In this document: one piece after another, positions 23,150 to 35,302 of the stretch
Layout of the letters: each line of letters starts with the position of its first letter
How positions within the stretch are numbered: the stretch's first letter is position 1
Source: Ovis canadensis
Lineage: Eukaryota; Chordata; Mammalia; Artiodactyla; Bovidae
Direction of reading: 5' to 3'
Assembly (NCBI RefSeq): GCF_042477335.2
Contig: NC_091263.1
Coordinates: 68,876,501 to 68,940,500, forward strand
DNA length: 64,000 bases
Position numbers and translations under genes: made by a program
Notes under the pieces: generated by a model
Told to the model about the DNA's origin: nothing
What the model saw: the letters and a program-made list of their open reading frames with translations, nothing else
Databases searched by the model: none

Positions 23150-23340
23150 TGTTTAGTTGCTAAGTCATGTCCAGGCTTCCCCGTCCTTCACTATCTCCTG
23201 GAGTTTGCTTAGATTCATGTCCATTGAGTCACTGATGCTATCTAACCATGTTATCCTCTGCCGCCCCTTCTCTTTTTGCTTTCCATCTCTACCAGCATCA
23301 AGGTCTTTCCCAATGACTCAGCTCTTTCCATCAGGTGGCG
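23150..23340 (-). mobile_element. BovB/Bov-A type fragment
   Basis: The plus strand begins GTTGCTAAGTCATGTCC and continues with the BovB 3' region in complement, shortened by internal deletion. Confidence 0.65.
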
Positions 23341-23540
23341 AATGAATGATGACTTCGGCTTCAACAATTTTGTTTCATGGCAAATAGAAGGGAAAAGTGG
23401 AAGCAGTGAAAGATTTTATTTTCTTGGGCTCCAAAAATCACTCCTGATGGTGACTTCAGCCATGAAATGAAAAAATGCTTGCTCCTTGGAAGGAAAGCTG
23501 TCACAGAGCTAGACAGCAAGACAGTTGTCTTGGGGTCCGG
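23341..23540 (+). mobile_element. BovB LINE internal fragment, inverted against its neighbour
   Basis: This block reads in the BovB sense direction (ATGGCAAATAGAAGGG, then TGATGGTGACTTCAGCCATG). It joins the minus-strand fragment at about 23340 to make a head-to-head structure. Confidence 0.6.
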
Positions 23541-25147
23541 AAATCAGTCCATTTCGATGAGTGATTTAGATGCACGTGGGTGTTTTCAGTGCTGTTGGGA
23601 AGAATGTTCTATGAATGCCAGTTAGGTCAAACTGACAGATTCCTCTGGGTATTCCATCACTTGACTGTTTCTCAGGGGTCTGCGTGTTCTACTGCTAAAG
23701 GACGAGCGTTGCGATCACCAGCTAGAACTGGAAAAGACTTCTCTTCACTTCGGTGAGTTTTTGTTTCATGTATTTTTGACATATTTTTTCCTCACCATAA
23801 ACACGTCCAAATGTATCTGAACCCAAATAAACTACTATGCCGAGGAGTTGTTCTTAATAAAGAGGATGACTCTAAGCTTAGAGAATGTAGGTAGGAAGCT
23901 GAACACCAGAGAATGCAGAGGCCATTTCACTTTGAAACTACTTCTCATGGATGGTCACTTATCTTTGCGGTCCTTGAGACTGGGATTAGATTTAAGACAG
24001 TGGGCATGTGGGTCTAAAATAGAAGACCGAACCAGAAGTGGGAGGCCCTAGGGTACTGGGGGGATCATTTCTGCCAGAACCTCTACAGGAGAGGATAGGA
24101 TCCAGGATACTCTAGGCTAGGGAACCAAGCCTGCTTAGGCCTGGGACACCAAGCCAGGGGACCCAGGCTGTGGGGAATATAATAGACACTTTTAAAAATA
24201 CATCAGTACTTCCAAGTGTGTGAAGACAGAATCGTCTCCGTCGTGCACGCTGTGGGTGGGCAGCACCGTTAGCCAGGTGGACGCGTCTGCACCGCTCTGC
24301 TTTTGTGGACTCTTCCCGTGGCGGCTCTTAGAGCGCTGGGTGGACTGCACGTGCTGTACAGTGATGGGTCGCTATTTTATGTAGGAGCGTGCCCTGCTCG
24401 TGCCTTTTCCCCCCACTGCACACACATTTTTTTTCCAGGACTCTAAGACTGTTTGTTTTCTCAGAGGGTTTCTCGCTCTCCAGTTTGAGACGACACCACT
24501 ACACCAAATCCTTTGGCTGCAGCCCTTACGTAAGTTCCCGGAAGCCAGAGATCTCTAGGTCTGTCCTTGTTGCAGGCGTGGTTTTCTTATTTCATAGCTG
24601 AGTCAGTTACTACGGCATACATGACCCAGGTAGGTTTTTTCGGTGTGCAAGTGGTCCTGGTCATTTGCTTCGATTCCCTATCTTGAGTGTTGTACACATC
24701 CCTGCAGCATGCGTTTTGAGGCCTGAGTCATTTCAGTCCCTGGTTTCTCATTTATGTCCGGGAGCATGTACTGTGCTCACGTGGAGCTGTGATTTCCCTT
24801 TCGGAAGCCTGGGTATTCTTTTCCAGAGCGGCCTGTGCCTGTGTGCAGTGCTGGCATCAGCATGGAGGGTTCCCTTTGTCCTCCATCTGCAGCGTTTACT
24901 GTTTGCAGACCTTCGTGCTGGACACTCTTGACTCACGGCAGATGGCGCAGGGTGTAGTTTTGACGGTCTGAGTTTGAGGGATCTGGTGCAACATTTAATG
25001 TGCCTTGTTTATTTCTTGCAAATATTTGAGGAAACTTTCCTTTTGAGTAGGGCTTATAAAGTCCCCGTTTATGGGTTTTGAAGTTTTTACTCACTGACCT
25101 GGGCCAGGGTGTTTCTAAGGTAAGTGTTCCTTATTTAAGGCCCTGCA

Positions 25148-25393
25148 GCCTGGAAAACCCCATGGACGGAGCCTGGTAGGCTGCAGTCCATTGGGTCGCT
25201 GGGAGTCACACACGACCGAGCGACTTCACTTTCACTTTTCATTTTTATGCATTGGAGAAGGAAATGGCAACCCACTCCAGTGTTCTTGCCTGGAGAATCC
25301 CAGGGACGGAGGAGCCTGGTGGGCTGCCGTCTACTGGGTCACACAGAGTCGTACATGACTGAAGCGACTTAGCAGCAGCAGCAGCAGCAGCAG
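25148..25393 (+). mobile_element. Bov-tA SINE pair inside array A copy 1, with (CAG)n tail
   Basis: A partial Bov-tA body (25148-25240) is followed by a second body (25250-25373), ending in seven CAG units (to about 25393). The matching place in array A copy 2 has no such insert. Confidence 0.85.
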
Positions 25394-25448
25394 CCCTTTA
25401 TTATGCAGTGCCTTGAAGCACCAGGCTGTATGTTGTAATAACAGGAGA

Positions 25449-25467
25449 TGGCCACAAGGGGGCACTA
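25449..25467 (+). promoter_or_regulatory. CTCF-like motif, array A copy 1
   Basis: TGGCCACAAGGGGGCACTA matches the CTCF core CCASYAGRKGGCRS at 13 of 14 positions by hand count. Binding is not shown. Confidence 0.45.
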
Positions 25468-26927
25468 CTTTTCCATGCCCAGCCCAGGTCAGTCGGGAGA
25501 GCAGCGCCTGAGCAAAGTGCAGGCTTTGGGTGGCGAACGTCTGGGAACATGCCAGCACAAACCGCAAAGGCTCGCGTCCTGTTCCTCCTCCACTTCACCC
25601 TTGACCTGTAGATATTCAGACCCCAAACCGCTATGCTGAAACTTCGTCCTTTGGAAGTCAGGGGGCTTGAAGGGGCTGCAGGTGAGACCCCACCCCCAGA
25701 GCCTGTGCAGGCCGTGTGAAAGTTGGAAGTGCTTTTCTCCCTGATAGTACGGTGTCTCTTGGGTCCTTTTGGCTGAGATTAGCATTCGGGGTAGGCTGCC
25801 TGGGTCTCAGATTGAGGCCCATTCGGGAAATGAGGCTCTTAAAGTCCAAGGGAGGAACATTTATGTCAAAACCTTATAACAGCCTGAGCTCAGGTGGGTC
25901 TGGCCGTAGGGACCAAGGCTGCTTAAGCATGGCACACCTGCCAGGGGACCCAGGCTGTGGGGAATATACTAGTTTGAAACATACTTCAACATTCCAGGTG
26001 TATAAAGACATACCTGATCTCCACGTGCAGGACTTAGATGTGAGCACCACTGATCAGCTGTACACGTCTGCACAGCACTGTGTCTGGATCCTTTTCCCAT
26101 GGGGCTCTTACAGTGCTGGTAGACCGCGTGTGCTACTGATGGAGGGCCGATTTTTACGTAGCAGTGTGAGCTGCTCGTTGCCGAGCGTCCCTTTAGATCC
26201 TCCCCCAGCTTTTGCCCCTGACACACACGTTTTGCTTCCAGGACTCTAGTTTGTCTGTTTTCTCAGAGGGTTCACTTCTATGCAGGCTGAGATGACATCC
26301 CTACACCAAATCCTATGGCTGCTGTCTGCTTTGGTTCCCTGAGGCCAGAGATCTCCAGGTCCATCCTTGTTGCGTCAAGGTGCTGTCTTATCTCACGGCT
26401 ACGCCAGTCGTCTGGTGCACGCGCGTCCCGGGGGATTCTGTCAGCACCCTGGCGGTCCTGGGCATCTGGTGTGATTCCGAATCTTGAGGCTGTTCATATT
26501 CCTGCAGCAAGCATTTTGATGCCTGGGCCATTTCAATCTCCAGCTGCTTTTTACTTTTTGTCCAGGAGCATGTACTTTGCTCACGTGGAGCTGTGATTTC
26601 CCTTGCAGAAGCCTGAGTATTCTTTCCCAGAGCGGCCTGTGCCTGTGTGCAGTGCTGGCATCAGCATGGAGGGTTCCCTCTGTCCTCGATCTGCAGCGTT
26701 TACTGTTTGCAGACCTTCGTGCTGGACATTCTGACTCACGGCAGATCGCGCAGAGTGTAGTTTTGACGGTCCTGTCTGTGACTGTGAGGGATCTGGTGCA
26801 ACATTTAATGTGTCTTGTCTGTTTCTTAGAGTTTGTGGAAAATTTCCTTTTGAATAGGGCTTGTTGAAAGTCCCATTTATGGTTTTTGAAGTTTTACTCG
26901 CTGACCTCAGCCAGGGTGTTCTTAGGA

Positions 26928-27222
26928 TTAGTCAGTTCCATTGCTCAGTCGTGTCCGACTCTGTGACCCCATGGACTGCAGCACGCCAGGCCTCCCTGTC
27001 CATCATCAACTCGCAGACCTTGCTCAAATTCATGTCCATCGAGTCGGTGATGCCATCCAACCATCTCCTCCTCTGCCGTCCCCTTCTCCTCCTGTCTTTA
27101 ATCTTTCCCAGCATCAGGGTCTTTTCCAGTGAGTCAGTTCTTTGCAGCAGGTGGCCAAAGTATTGGAGTTTCAGCTTCAGCATCAGTCCGTCCAATGAAT
27201 ACTCAGGACTGATTTTGCTAAG
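26928..27222 (-). mobile_element. BovB LINE 3' fragment inside array A copy 2
   Basis: It has the standard BovB 3' region in complement (TTGCTCAGTCGTGTCCGACT onward). It is absent at the matching place in array A copy 1, so it inserted after the duplication. Confidence 0.8.
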
Positions 27223-27300
27223 CGTTCCTTATTTAAGGCCTGCAGCCCTTTGATAATGCAGTGCCTGAAGCACCAGTTTGTACGCTGTAAGAACAGGAAA

Positions 27301-27319
27301 TGGCCACAAGGCGGCACCA
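27301..27319 (+). promoter_or_regulatory. CTCF-like motif, array A copy 2
   Basis: TGGCCACAAGGCGGCACCA is the paralogous site in the second unit and matches the CTCF core at 12 of 14. Confidence 0.35.
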
Positions 27320-28278
27320 CGCGTCTATGCCCAACCCAGGTCAGTGGGGAGACCGGGGGCTTTGGATGCCAGTCTCTGGAACACGGAAGCACAAACCCCG
27401 CAGGCCTGTGTCCTGTTCCCCCTCCTGCTTCCCCGCTGACCTGCAGATATTGACACCCCTGCCAGACTGCTAGGCTGCAGTCTTGTCCTTTAGAAGTTAG
27501 GGAGCTTGAAGCTAAGGGGCTGTAGGGAGCCCGTGGAGGCTTTTCTCCCGTTAATACAGTCTCTCTTGGGTCCTTTGGCTGAGATTAGTGTTCAGGGTAG
27601 GCCTCCTGGGTAAAACAGGCCCAGTCTGGAAGTGAGGAGGCCCCAGAATTCTACTCTAGGGGAGGAACGTTTATGCCAAAGCCTTACAGCAGCCTGGGAC
27701 CGGGCGGGTCGGCCTTGGGGCCAGGCCTGCTTAGGCATGGGGACAGCGACCCTCTTCACGCGCAGGGCTTCCTCTTCCCCTGAATTCTAGTGGTTACAGG
27801 TTGTACATGGCACAAGGCAGTGTCTCACCTTCCTGCTGATTCCCTCTGTGGGAATTCTGGATTTTTTGCCTCCAGAGCCTCGAGACGTGCTGCCTGCAGA
27901 GATCTTAGTCATCGCAGTGTGGGGTGTGAATGCTCATTCCAATCCTGGTCACAGGTGCTTTGAGGTGCTCCTCCGTTAGGGTGAGTAAGGCCCTCTGCCT
28001 GCAAACGGGTGTAACTGGACAGGGCAGGCTTTATCAGCCCGTCCAGAGCACAGGGCGTATGCGCAGAGGACACAGCCGCAGCCCTGAAGGTCCAGTGCCT
28101 GGCTCTCTGAATCAGAGCTCTGCAGGTGCCCTCAGCAGAGCTCGGGTCTGGGGACGGTGCCTGACAGCTGCGTGCAAGGCTCGGCCTGAATCTGTGCTCT
28201 TCCAGGACAACTACTGTGAGAAGGAGCTCGGTTTTAGGCGGGTTAGGAAAATGCAGGGAGAGTTATAAGCAATATGTG

Positions 28279-28284
28279 TTTATT
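28279..28284 (-). terminator. SEC13: SEC13 polyadenylation signal
   Basis: AATAAA on the minus strand lies 281 bases after the SEC13 stop. I see no earlier canonical hexamer, so the 3' UTR is about 300 nt. Confidence 0.7.
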
Positions 28285-28564
28285 TAATTACTCTGGAAAC
28301 AAACCCCACAAATGACGCCTGAACGTAAAAGGTACGTAAAAATGACCAAAATATCTTAAAATAACAACCTTCAGATCTTTTCATAGTTTTTCCCTCAGAA
28401 CAAGTGTGTGTTCAGCTGGACGGTAAGTTACAAACCATATTAGATCGTGTTAAGGCAGATGATAGTCCTGCTGTGTCTGTGGGACCCCGATGGCGCGGGC
28501 GCGGGGCCGCCTGGGCTGCCGGCCCAGAGTCTGCAGCGGGTGGAGAAGCAGGCGCCCCGTGTGC

Positions 28565-28678
28565 TCACTGCTCGCTCTGCTGGCCCTCTGTGACAGATGT
28601 GGACACGGATCCCTGGCCCTTGTTGACGTCACTGATGCACACCCACTGCCCGTCGACCGACTCCTTCCACAGCGTCAC
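28565..28678 (-). CDS. SEC13: SEC13 terminal coding exon
   Basis: The 37 codons plus TGA start V-T-L-W-K-E-S-V-D-G-Q-W and end E-G-Q-Q-S-E-Q. The acceptor CTGCTTGCAG ends at 28679. The exon sits 9.2 kb from exon 8, between two tandem arrays. It supplies the last strand of the propeller and an acidic-polar tail. Confidence 0.95.
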   Translation of the reverse strand: MTLWKESVDGQWVCISDVNKGQGSVSTSVTEGQQSEQ

Positions 28679-29369
28679 CTGCAAGCAGAACGCGGCACCC
28701 ACTGGAGGCGGCACCCCGCCCTCCCCTCTCCCTGCGTCTTCAGGAGGGACGCACAGTCCACCTCCATCAGAGACCACAGCTCACAGCCGAGGGCTAAACC
28801 GAGCACTTACATTTTGGTGGTTTCAGTGGAGGAACCAAGGTAAGTAAAGGAATAAAAAGAAAGATGGGGGTGGGGAGAGATGTCAAGAAGAGGATGACTC
28901 CAGCTGCTCCTGCCTTCATCTCCCGCAGATGAAGAACTGAGAACTTTTCATGGACATGACAAGCCCGAACAGATCCTACACCCCAGCACTGAGGCTGAAG
29001 TGCCCCTACAGCAAAGACAGACTGACTCCATGAGAAGGTAAGAGGTGTGGCCGATATTTAGCCCAGGGCCCCTTTCCAGGGCTGGCAGAGCACCACGCAG
29101 AGAGGCTTCTCCTGAGGCTCTGCACTGGAGTGAGAAGAGAGCCCTCTACTTGCAAAGAGGCTATCACTTTGCAGATCGGCTACTCTGGTTTGGCTCCACA
29201 GAGATCGCAGTTGGATCTGCTGCTGAGACACTAACTCTGCAGGGTAAGGACCACCCACAGCCAGCGCCCGGATCTTGGGGCAGGAGTCTGTTCCTACAGG
29301 GAACGTGGGCACACTGAAGGCTAGAGACGAGAGCACAAACAAGGCATTAGTAAACTACGGCACTACTCG

Positions 29370-29562
29370 CCTGAGGGCTGTTGGTAGAAAATCTGCCTGC
29401 AGTGCAGGAGATGCAACTTCGATCCCTGGGTGAGGAAAATCCCCTGGAGAAGGAAATGGCAACTCACTCCAGTATTCTTGCCTGGAAAATCCCATGGTCA
29501 GAGGAGTGTGGCAGGCTAAGTCCATGGGTTCACAAAGAGCTGGACATGACTTAGTAGGTAAG
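29370..29562 (+). mobile_element. Bov-tA SINE in SEC13 last intron
   Basis: It contains GTAGAAAATCTGCCTGCAGT, GGCAACTCACTCCAGTATTC and CAAAGAGCTGGACATGACTT. It is antisense to SEC13. Confidence 0.85.
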
Positions 29563-30811
29563 AAACCTTGGAGCTGCCTTCCAGGCCAGGAACCACTTCC
29601 GATCACCCAAACAGACAAACTACACTGGCACTCTGTAGAAAAAATCAAGTAGCCTCACTTACCAATAAGTGCACACTCTTGCTTGGAAGCTCACCAAAGG
29701 GAGAGCCGAACACCCTTTGGACTCTATCCTGCGGTACTGCCAGGACAGGGACGTTTCGAGGTGAGCTGGGGGAAGGAGCAGGCAGGCAGTGCTACCCACA
29801 TGCTCTAAAACTGTGCCACAAGGAAGTGCTTCAACAGAAAGGAGGTTTAAACAGAAAGCACTATCTGTGAATGCCACCATGTTGAGAGGCTCCCAGGTAC
29901 AGAATCTGAGGTAACAAGTGCTGGAATTGGATCCAAATGTTACCAGATACAGCACAGAAACACATGGTCTAATACATCATTAAAGGAGAAAAGAAACAAA
30001 TTCAGGGAGAATCCCTTGAAATTAATAAAAAGGGCAACTGTAACATAATGTGAAAAAAACAATCTCAAGAGTATCCTGGGTGGGTAAATCAGGAGGTTGG
30101 GATTCACACAGACAAACTTCTATTAATAAAACAGATCATCAAAAAGACCCTATTGTAGCCCAGCAGAGCTCTACTGAACACTGGCCCTTAAGCTAACCAG
30201 GCAAAGAGTCCGAGGAAGGACAGGGGTGTGGGGTGGGTGTGTGTGTATGTGTGTGTGGACAGGTGACCAGCACAGTGTTCTGAAACTGACGGGACACTGT
30301 AAATTTGAAGTACTCCCCGATAAAATAGGAAAAAAGGAAAACCCGAGAGACTTGTCTACTGTGGCGATGAGGCTCTGGCACCGGGGCTAATGTCCATCCC
30401 TGGAGCCTGAGCTGGCTGGGAAACCAGGCTAGAGAGTTAAGGGCTGTAGGGTGCTGGCAGGGAGGGACCAGCGATGATGCCTCTTGGAGCTGGCCTGCCT
30501 GGGGCATGCGGAGGATGAAGCACACCCAGAGCAGCCGAGAGCTGAGTCCTCGGGGCGGGAGATCTGGAAAGACCCGTCTCCACAGCCGACTTCCGGGGAG
30601 GGGACCCTTCTCCAGCCTCTGTCCAGGGGCTCAGCCGTGCAGCGCGGTTACCCGGGTTTGGAATCTAGTGGGTTGATGGCTGAGGAGGAGGAAGGAAGGA
30701 GACAGAAACCCTGGGATGTCTGTGCAGTATCCACCAGTCTCAGAGCAACCCAGGAACGCGTGGTTCCCAAGGGCTTTGGAGGCTGCACCAACCACCAACG
30801 GCAGAAAGAAA

Positions 30812-30830
30812 TGCTGCCGCCTTGTGGCCA
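30812..30830 (-). promoter_or_regulatory. CTCF-like motif, array B copy 1
   Basis: The minus strand reads TGGCCACAAGGCGGCAGCA, 12 of 14 to the CTCF core. Confidence 0.35.
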
Positions 30831-32239
30831 TTTCCCAAAGCAACAATATTAAGACCATAGTTTCAAGCTCACCAAGCCGTGGGGCTGTAAAAAGCACCTG
30901 TTTTCAAGAAATAGGGCCCCAGAATCTCACGGATAAGAATTCAGAACAGAAACCACTTTCCAATAGTGGGTTGCAGAGGTACGTTTTCCACACACTGCTC
31001 TCAACCTCAGCACAGAAAGACATGGTTCTCCTGCCAAGAGGACCAACGGGCACCACCACTAGGAATCCCGACACTGAACACAAGGGCCACCCTTACACAG
31101 TGTGAACCCGGACAGAAGGGAAAGCTCCTCCACTGCTGAGGGAAATGTCAACTGGTAGACCTCTAGACAGAACGCTAGAGGCTGGTCGGAAATTCAGAAG
31201 GGGGCATCACGGTTCAGTCAGGAGTCCTGCCGAGCAGGGCCTGCAGACGCCTGAGGCTCAAAAGATACCTGCACCCCAACGTTCCCTGCAACATTACTAA
31301 CAGTGAGAAAAAGGATAAATACCAACGACAGATGAACTGGTAAAAACTGTGGTATGATATCGTGGAGTTAATTCTTCAGCCATGGAAACAAAGGAAGACG
31401 CCACCGCAGCTCCACGGGCGGACCCGGAGATGAGCCCAGGAACCAGTAGATTCAGAAGGCAAATATTTCGTGATTTAAGCAATAGGGGGAACCTAACCAG
31501 TGTTAGATGTGAACCTGGTCTGAGTAGACGAAAAAAAAAGTGTTAGTGCAGGGTATAGTGAGCAGATAAATGAGAGGGTCAGGATGCACATATACCAACT
31601 CCTGTTAATAAGACAGATACTCTAACAAGAACCTACCACACCGCAGAGAACTCGAGAACAGTGTCCCAAGCTATCGAGGTAAAGAGCCTGAGCGACAGCA
31701 GCTGTGTGCATACGGGCAGGTGAGCAGCACCCAGCGTTCTGAAACTGAAACACTGAACCGAGAATACTCCCAGACAAAAAAGAAAAAAGAAAACCTAAGA
31801 GGCTACTGTCTGCTGTGAGGCCTGTGAAAATGTCACATCCCTGGAGCCCAGAGGTGGCTTGGAAAAAAGGCTGGAGAGTCCAGGGGCTGAGGCCACTGGC
31901 AGGGAGGGACCGTAACCAGCAGACACGGGTGGGTAATGCAGAGGCTAAAGCACTCCCAGTGCTCTCGAAAGACTTTAGGGCTCTGTGCAGACAGGTCTGC
32001 AAAGAGGGCTTCCCATCTCTAGCCTCTGTGCAGAGCAACTCCACATACACGAGGAAGCACCTGCACGCCGCGTGTTTCCAGGGTTCACACCTCCTCAGGT
32101 GAAGGGTAATGGGGAGGAAGGAAGGAGACAGGAACCCTGAGGTGTTCTGTGCTCTCTCTTCAGTCTCACTGGCAACCCAGAAACACGTCGTTCGCAGCAG
32201 TTCTGGAGGCTACATGAACCACAGTAGGGCAGCAAGAAA

Positions 32240-32257
32240 TGCTGCCGCCTGTGGCCA
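32240..32257 (-). promoter_or_regulatory. CTCF-like motif remnant, array B copy 2
   Basis: The paralogous site has lost one base inside the core (TGGCCACAGGCGGCAGCA), which should weaken it. Confidence 0.2.
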
Positions 32258-33747
32258 CTGCACAAAACGACATTAAGAAACCCTGGCTTCAGGAGACTTC
32301 AGACTCACCAGAACTGTGGGGCTGTAAAGGCACCTGCTTTCCAGAAACAGGGGCTCAGTATCTCATGAATTCTAAGAATTCAAAACAGAAACCACTTTCC
32401 TCTAGTGGGCTGCAGAGATACATTCTCCACACACTGCTCTCAACTGTAGCACAGAAAGACACGGTCTTCCTGCCCGGTTAGTAGAGAGGCTCAACAGGAA
32501 CACCACTAGGAATCCCGACGCCGAACACAAGGGCCACTCACACAGCGTCAAAGAGTCAGTCTCGGAGAGAAGCTGGAAAGAAGGCAGCCCTCCTACACTA
32601 TGGGGTAAGTGGATATTGAGAGCGCTACTAGGCAGAACAAGCAGGCTGGTCAAAAATTCAGAAAGGGAGCTATCATAGCTGACTGAGAAAGAGCCCAGCG
32701 GGCACACAGCTGCAGACACCTGAACTTCAAAAAATTAAAACGATGAATACGACAGATGAACTGCTAAAAACCATGGTAGACACTGTGAAATTAACTCCTC
32801 AGCAGTGGGAGCCAAAGGAAAATGCCAACAGCACTATGTGGATGGATCCAGAGATGATCCCACGAACCAACTAATACAGAATGCAGACTGACAAACACTT
32901 CGTGATTTCAGTAACAGGTGGAATCTAAATACCGTTAGATGTGAACTTATTGTAAAAGAGGCTCAGTGAAGAAGAGGGGGGGAAAAAAGGCACCGTTAAT
33001 GCAGCGTTAGGGGGCAGATGAAAGAGAAGGTTGGGATTCAGCTACATAAACTCCTGTGAATAAAACAGACAATCAACAAGAACCTCCTGCAGCAAAGAGA
33101 CAGTTCCAGTGGATGCTGGACCTGAGCGATCCCCGGAGAGAACCCAAGAAAGAACAGGTGTGTGTATGTGCAGGTGGGCAGCCCAGCATTCTGAAACTGA
33201 CACGACCCTGTAGATCAACAACACGCCCAGAAAATAAGGAGAAGAAAGGAAACCCAAGAGACTGTTGTCTGCTGTGCTGTGCTGCCACGAGGGCTCTGAG
33301 GCTGGGCTAATGTCCACCCCTGGAGCCCGAGCTGGCCGGGAAACAAGGCTGGAGAGTGCAGGGGCAGCCGGAGCTGGCAGCGAGGGACCAGCAACGATGC
33401 CCTCCTGGACCTGGAGTTCCCGGTGCCTCTGGAAGGCACCACAGTCACCAGGCTGGTGGGTGATGAGGAGGATACACACTCCCAGTGCACCCGAGAGGGG
33501 AGTCTTCTGGGTGGGAGAGGCTTGAAAAGACCACGCAGCCGGCCTCTGTGGAGGGCTCCCCTCACCTACACCGGGCAACACCCGTGCACTGCGGCTTCCG
33601 GGCTTGAGTCTGTTCGTGTGAAGGGAAAGGAAGGAGACAGGAAGCCTGGGCTGTTGGTTCTGCACCCTTCAGTCTCACTGAGAACCCAGGAACCCGTCGT
33701 TCCCTAGGGTTGTGGAGGCTGCATTAACCACAGTCAGGGAGAAGAAA

Positions 33748-33766
33748 TGCTGCCACCTTGTGGCCA
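33748..33766 (-). promoter_or_regulatory. CTCF-like motif, array B copy 3
   Basis: The minus strand reads TGGCCACAAGGTGGCAGCA, 13 of 14 to the CTCF core and among the best matches in the window. Confidence 0.45.
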
Positions 33767-35283
33767 TTGCCCAAAACAACACTAAAGCCGCCGCTTCAGG
33801 GCACTCAGATTCACCAGGCCTGCTGGGTAGTAAGAGGCAACGCCTTTAAGAAACATGCTCTGGCATCTCATGGATAATAATTTTAAACAGAGGCCACTTT
33901 TCGGAAGCAAGCTGCAGAGATACATTTTCCTCACACGGCTTTCAACCTTAGTAGCTAAACACATACTCTAAACCCGCAATTAGTAGAAAGAATCAACAGG
34001 AAACTCCAACTGACACCAAACAGAAGGGCCATCCTCACACAGTAAGACTCAGTCTCGCGGGAGCCTGCAAAGAAGGAACCTCCTAGCCTGCTGGTGGAAG
34101 TGTAACTTGGTAGACCTACTACGCAGAACGTCATGGAGGGTGGTCAAAAACTGAGAAGGCAGCACAGTCAACTGAGAAAGAGCCCTTCAGGCACAGGGCC
34201 TGCAGACAGCTGTCCCTCCAACTCTGCATCATTATTTATAAACAGAAAAGCCATAAACACCAAAGGCAGATGAACTGGTAAAATCGTGGTACAGATATAA
34301 TGAAATTACTTCCTCCTCCATGGAAACAAAGGAAAAATGTTAATTGCAGCTATGTGGATGGACCCAGAGAGGATCCCACGAACCATCTAATACAGACACA
34401 GACCGACAGACATTTTGTGATTTTCGTAACGTGTAATCTAAATAGTGTGAAATGTGAACTTCAGAGAGAAACAGGCTCAGTGAGGAAGACAGAAAACAAA
34501 AGGAACTGTGGTGCAGTACAGTGGGCGGGTACATGAGGAAGCTGGGATTCACATGCATAAACCATTAATAAGAGAGACAACCAATAAGAACCCGCCGTAA
34601 GCAGTGAGAGACGCCAGTGAACACAGTGTCCCAAGCATCCTGCTGAAGAGCCTGCGAAGCCACAGGCTGTGCCTGTGTGCAGTGACCAGCCCCGATATTC
34701 TGAAACTGAGACAACACCGTGCACCAGGAATACTTCCAGGTAAAGGGGAAAAAGGAGAACCTTAGAGTATTATCTAGCGTGCTGCAATGAGGCCTCTGAA
34801 ACAGGGGCTCATGTCCACTCCTAAAGCCCGAGCTGGCCAGGAAACAAGGCTGGCGTGTCCAGGGGCTGGAGGAGCTGGGAGGGAGGGACCAGCAATGACC
34901 CACGCATGGACCTGAGCGCCTGTTCCCTCTGGAAGGCAGCACACTCGTCAGACACGGTTGGGTCATGCAGAGGCTCAAGCACACCCAGCTCACCCAAGAG
35001 CTGAGTCCTCTGGGCCGGACAGGCATGAAAAGAGCCCGAGTCTCCACCAGCAGCCTCTGTGGAGGGCTCCCCTTCTCTAGCCTCCGTCCACGCATGTTGG
35101 GCAGCGCCAGGGCACTGCGGCCTCCTGGGCTGGCACCTCTTGGAGTGAAGGGCAAGGGGGAGGGAAGGGAGGAGACGGGAACCCTGGGGTGTCTGTGCCG
35201 CACCCGTCAGTCTCTTGACAGCCCAGGGACATGTCATCCCCTAGGGTTCTGGAAGCTAGATTGACTACAGCCAGGCAAAGAAA

Positions 35284-35302
35284 CGCTGCCACTTTGTGGC
35301 CA
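35284..35302 (-). promoter_or_regulatory. CTCF-like motif, array B copy 4
   Basis: The minus strand reads TGGCCACAAAGTGGCAGCG, 13 of 14 to the CTCF core. The copy 5 equivalent (36852-36870) is degraded. Confidence 0.4.

Larger units (their letters stand above)
21890..24075. other. Intergenic spacer left of array A
   Basis: Unremarkable sequence with the BovB pair at 23150-23540. Nothing else recognised. Confidence 0.5.
24080..27760 (-). repeat. Tandem array A: two full and one partial ~1.8 kb units
   Basis: A landmark (TGCTTAGGCNTGG-like) lies at about 24131, 25920 and 27730, spacing about 1790-1810. Long stretches repeat in order: GGGGACCCAGGCTGTGGGGA (24160, 25940), GCAGTGCTGGCATCAGCATG (24846, 26649), and the block after TTCCTTATTTAAGG (25128, 27227). 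Copy 1 carries a Bov-tA insert (25148-25393) and copy 2 a BovB insert (26928-27222), so each unit is about 1.5 kb without them. Part of the unit resembles L1 on the minus strand. Confidence 0.8.

Noticed and set aside
28404-28847. 147-codon plus-strand frame over the SEC13 last exon
   Set aside because: Shadow of the minus-strand exon; the protein match and splice site are on the minus strand.
34565-35203. 212-codon minus-strand frame and similar long frames at 33042-33665 and 31622-32050
   Set aside because: They recur because the array B unit is repeated, and the frames are not conserved between copies.
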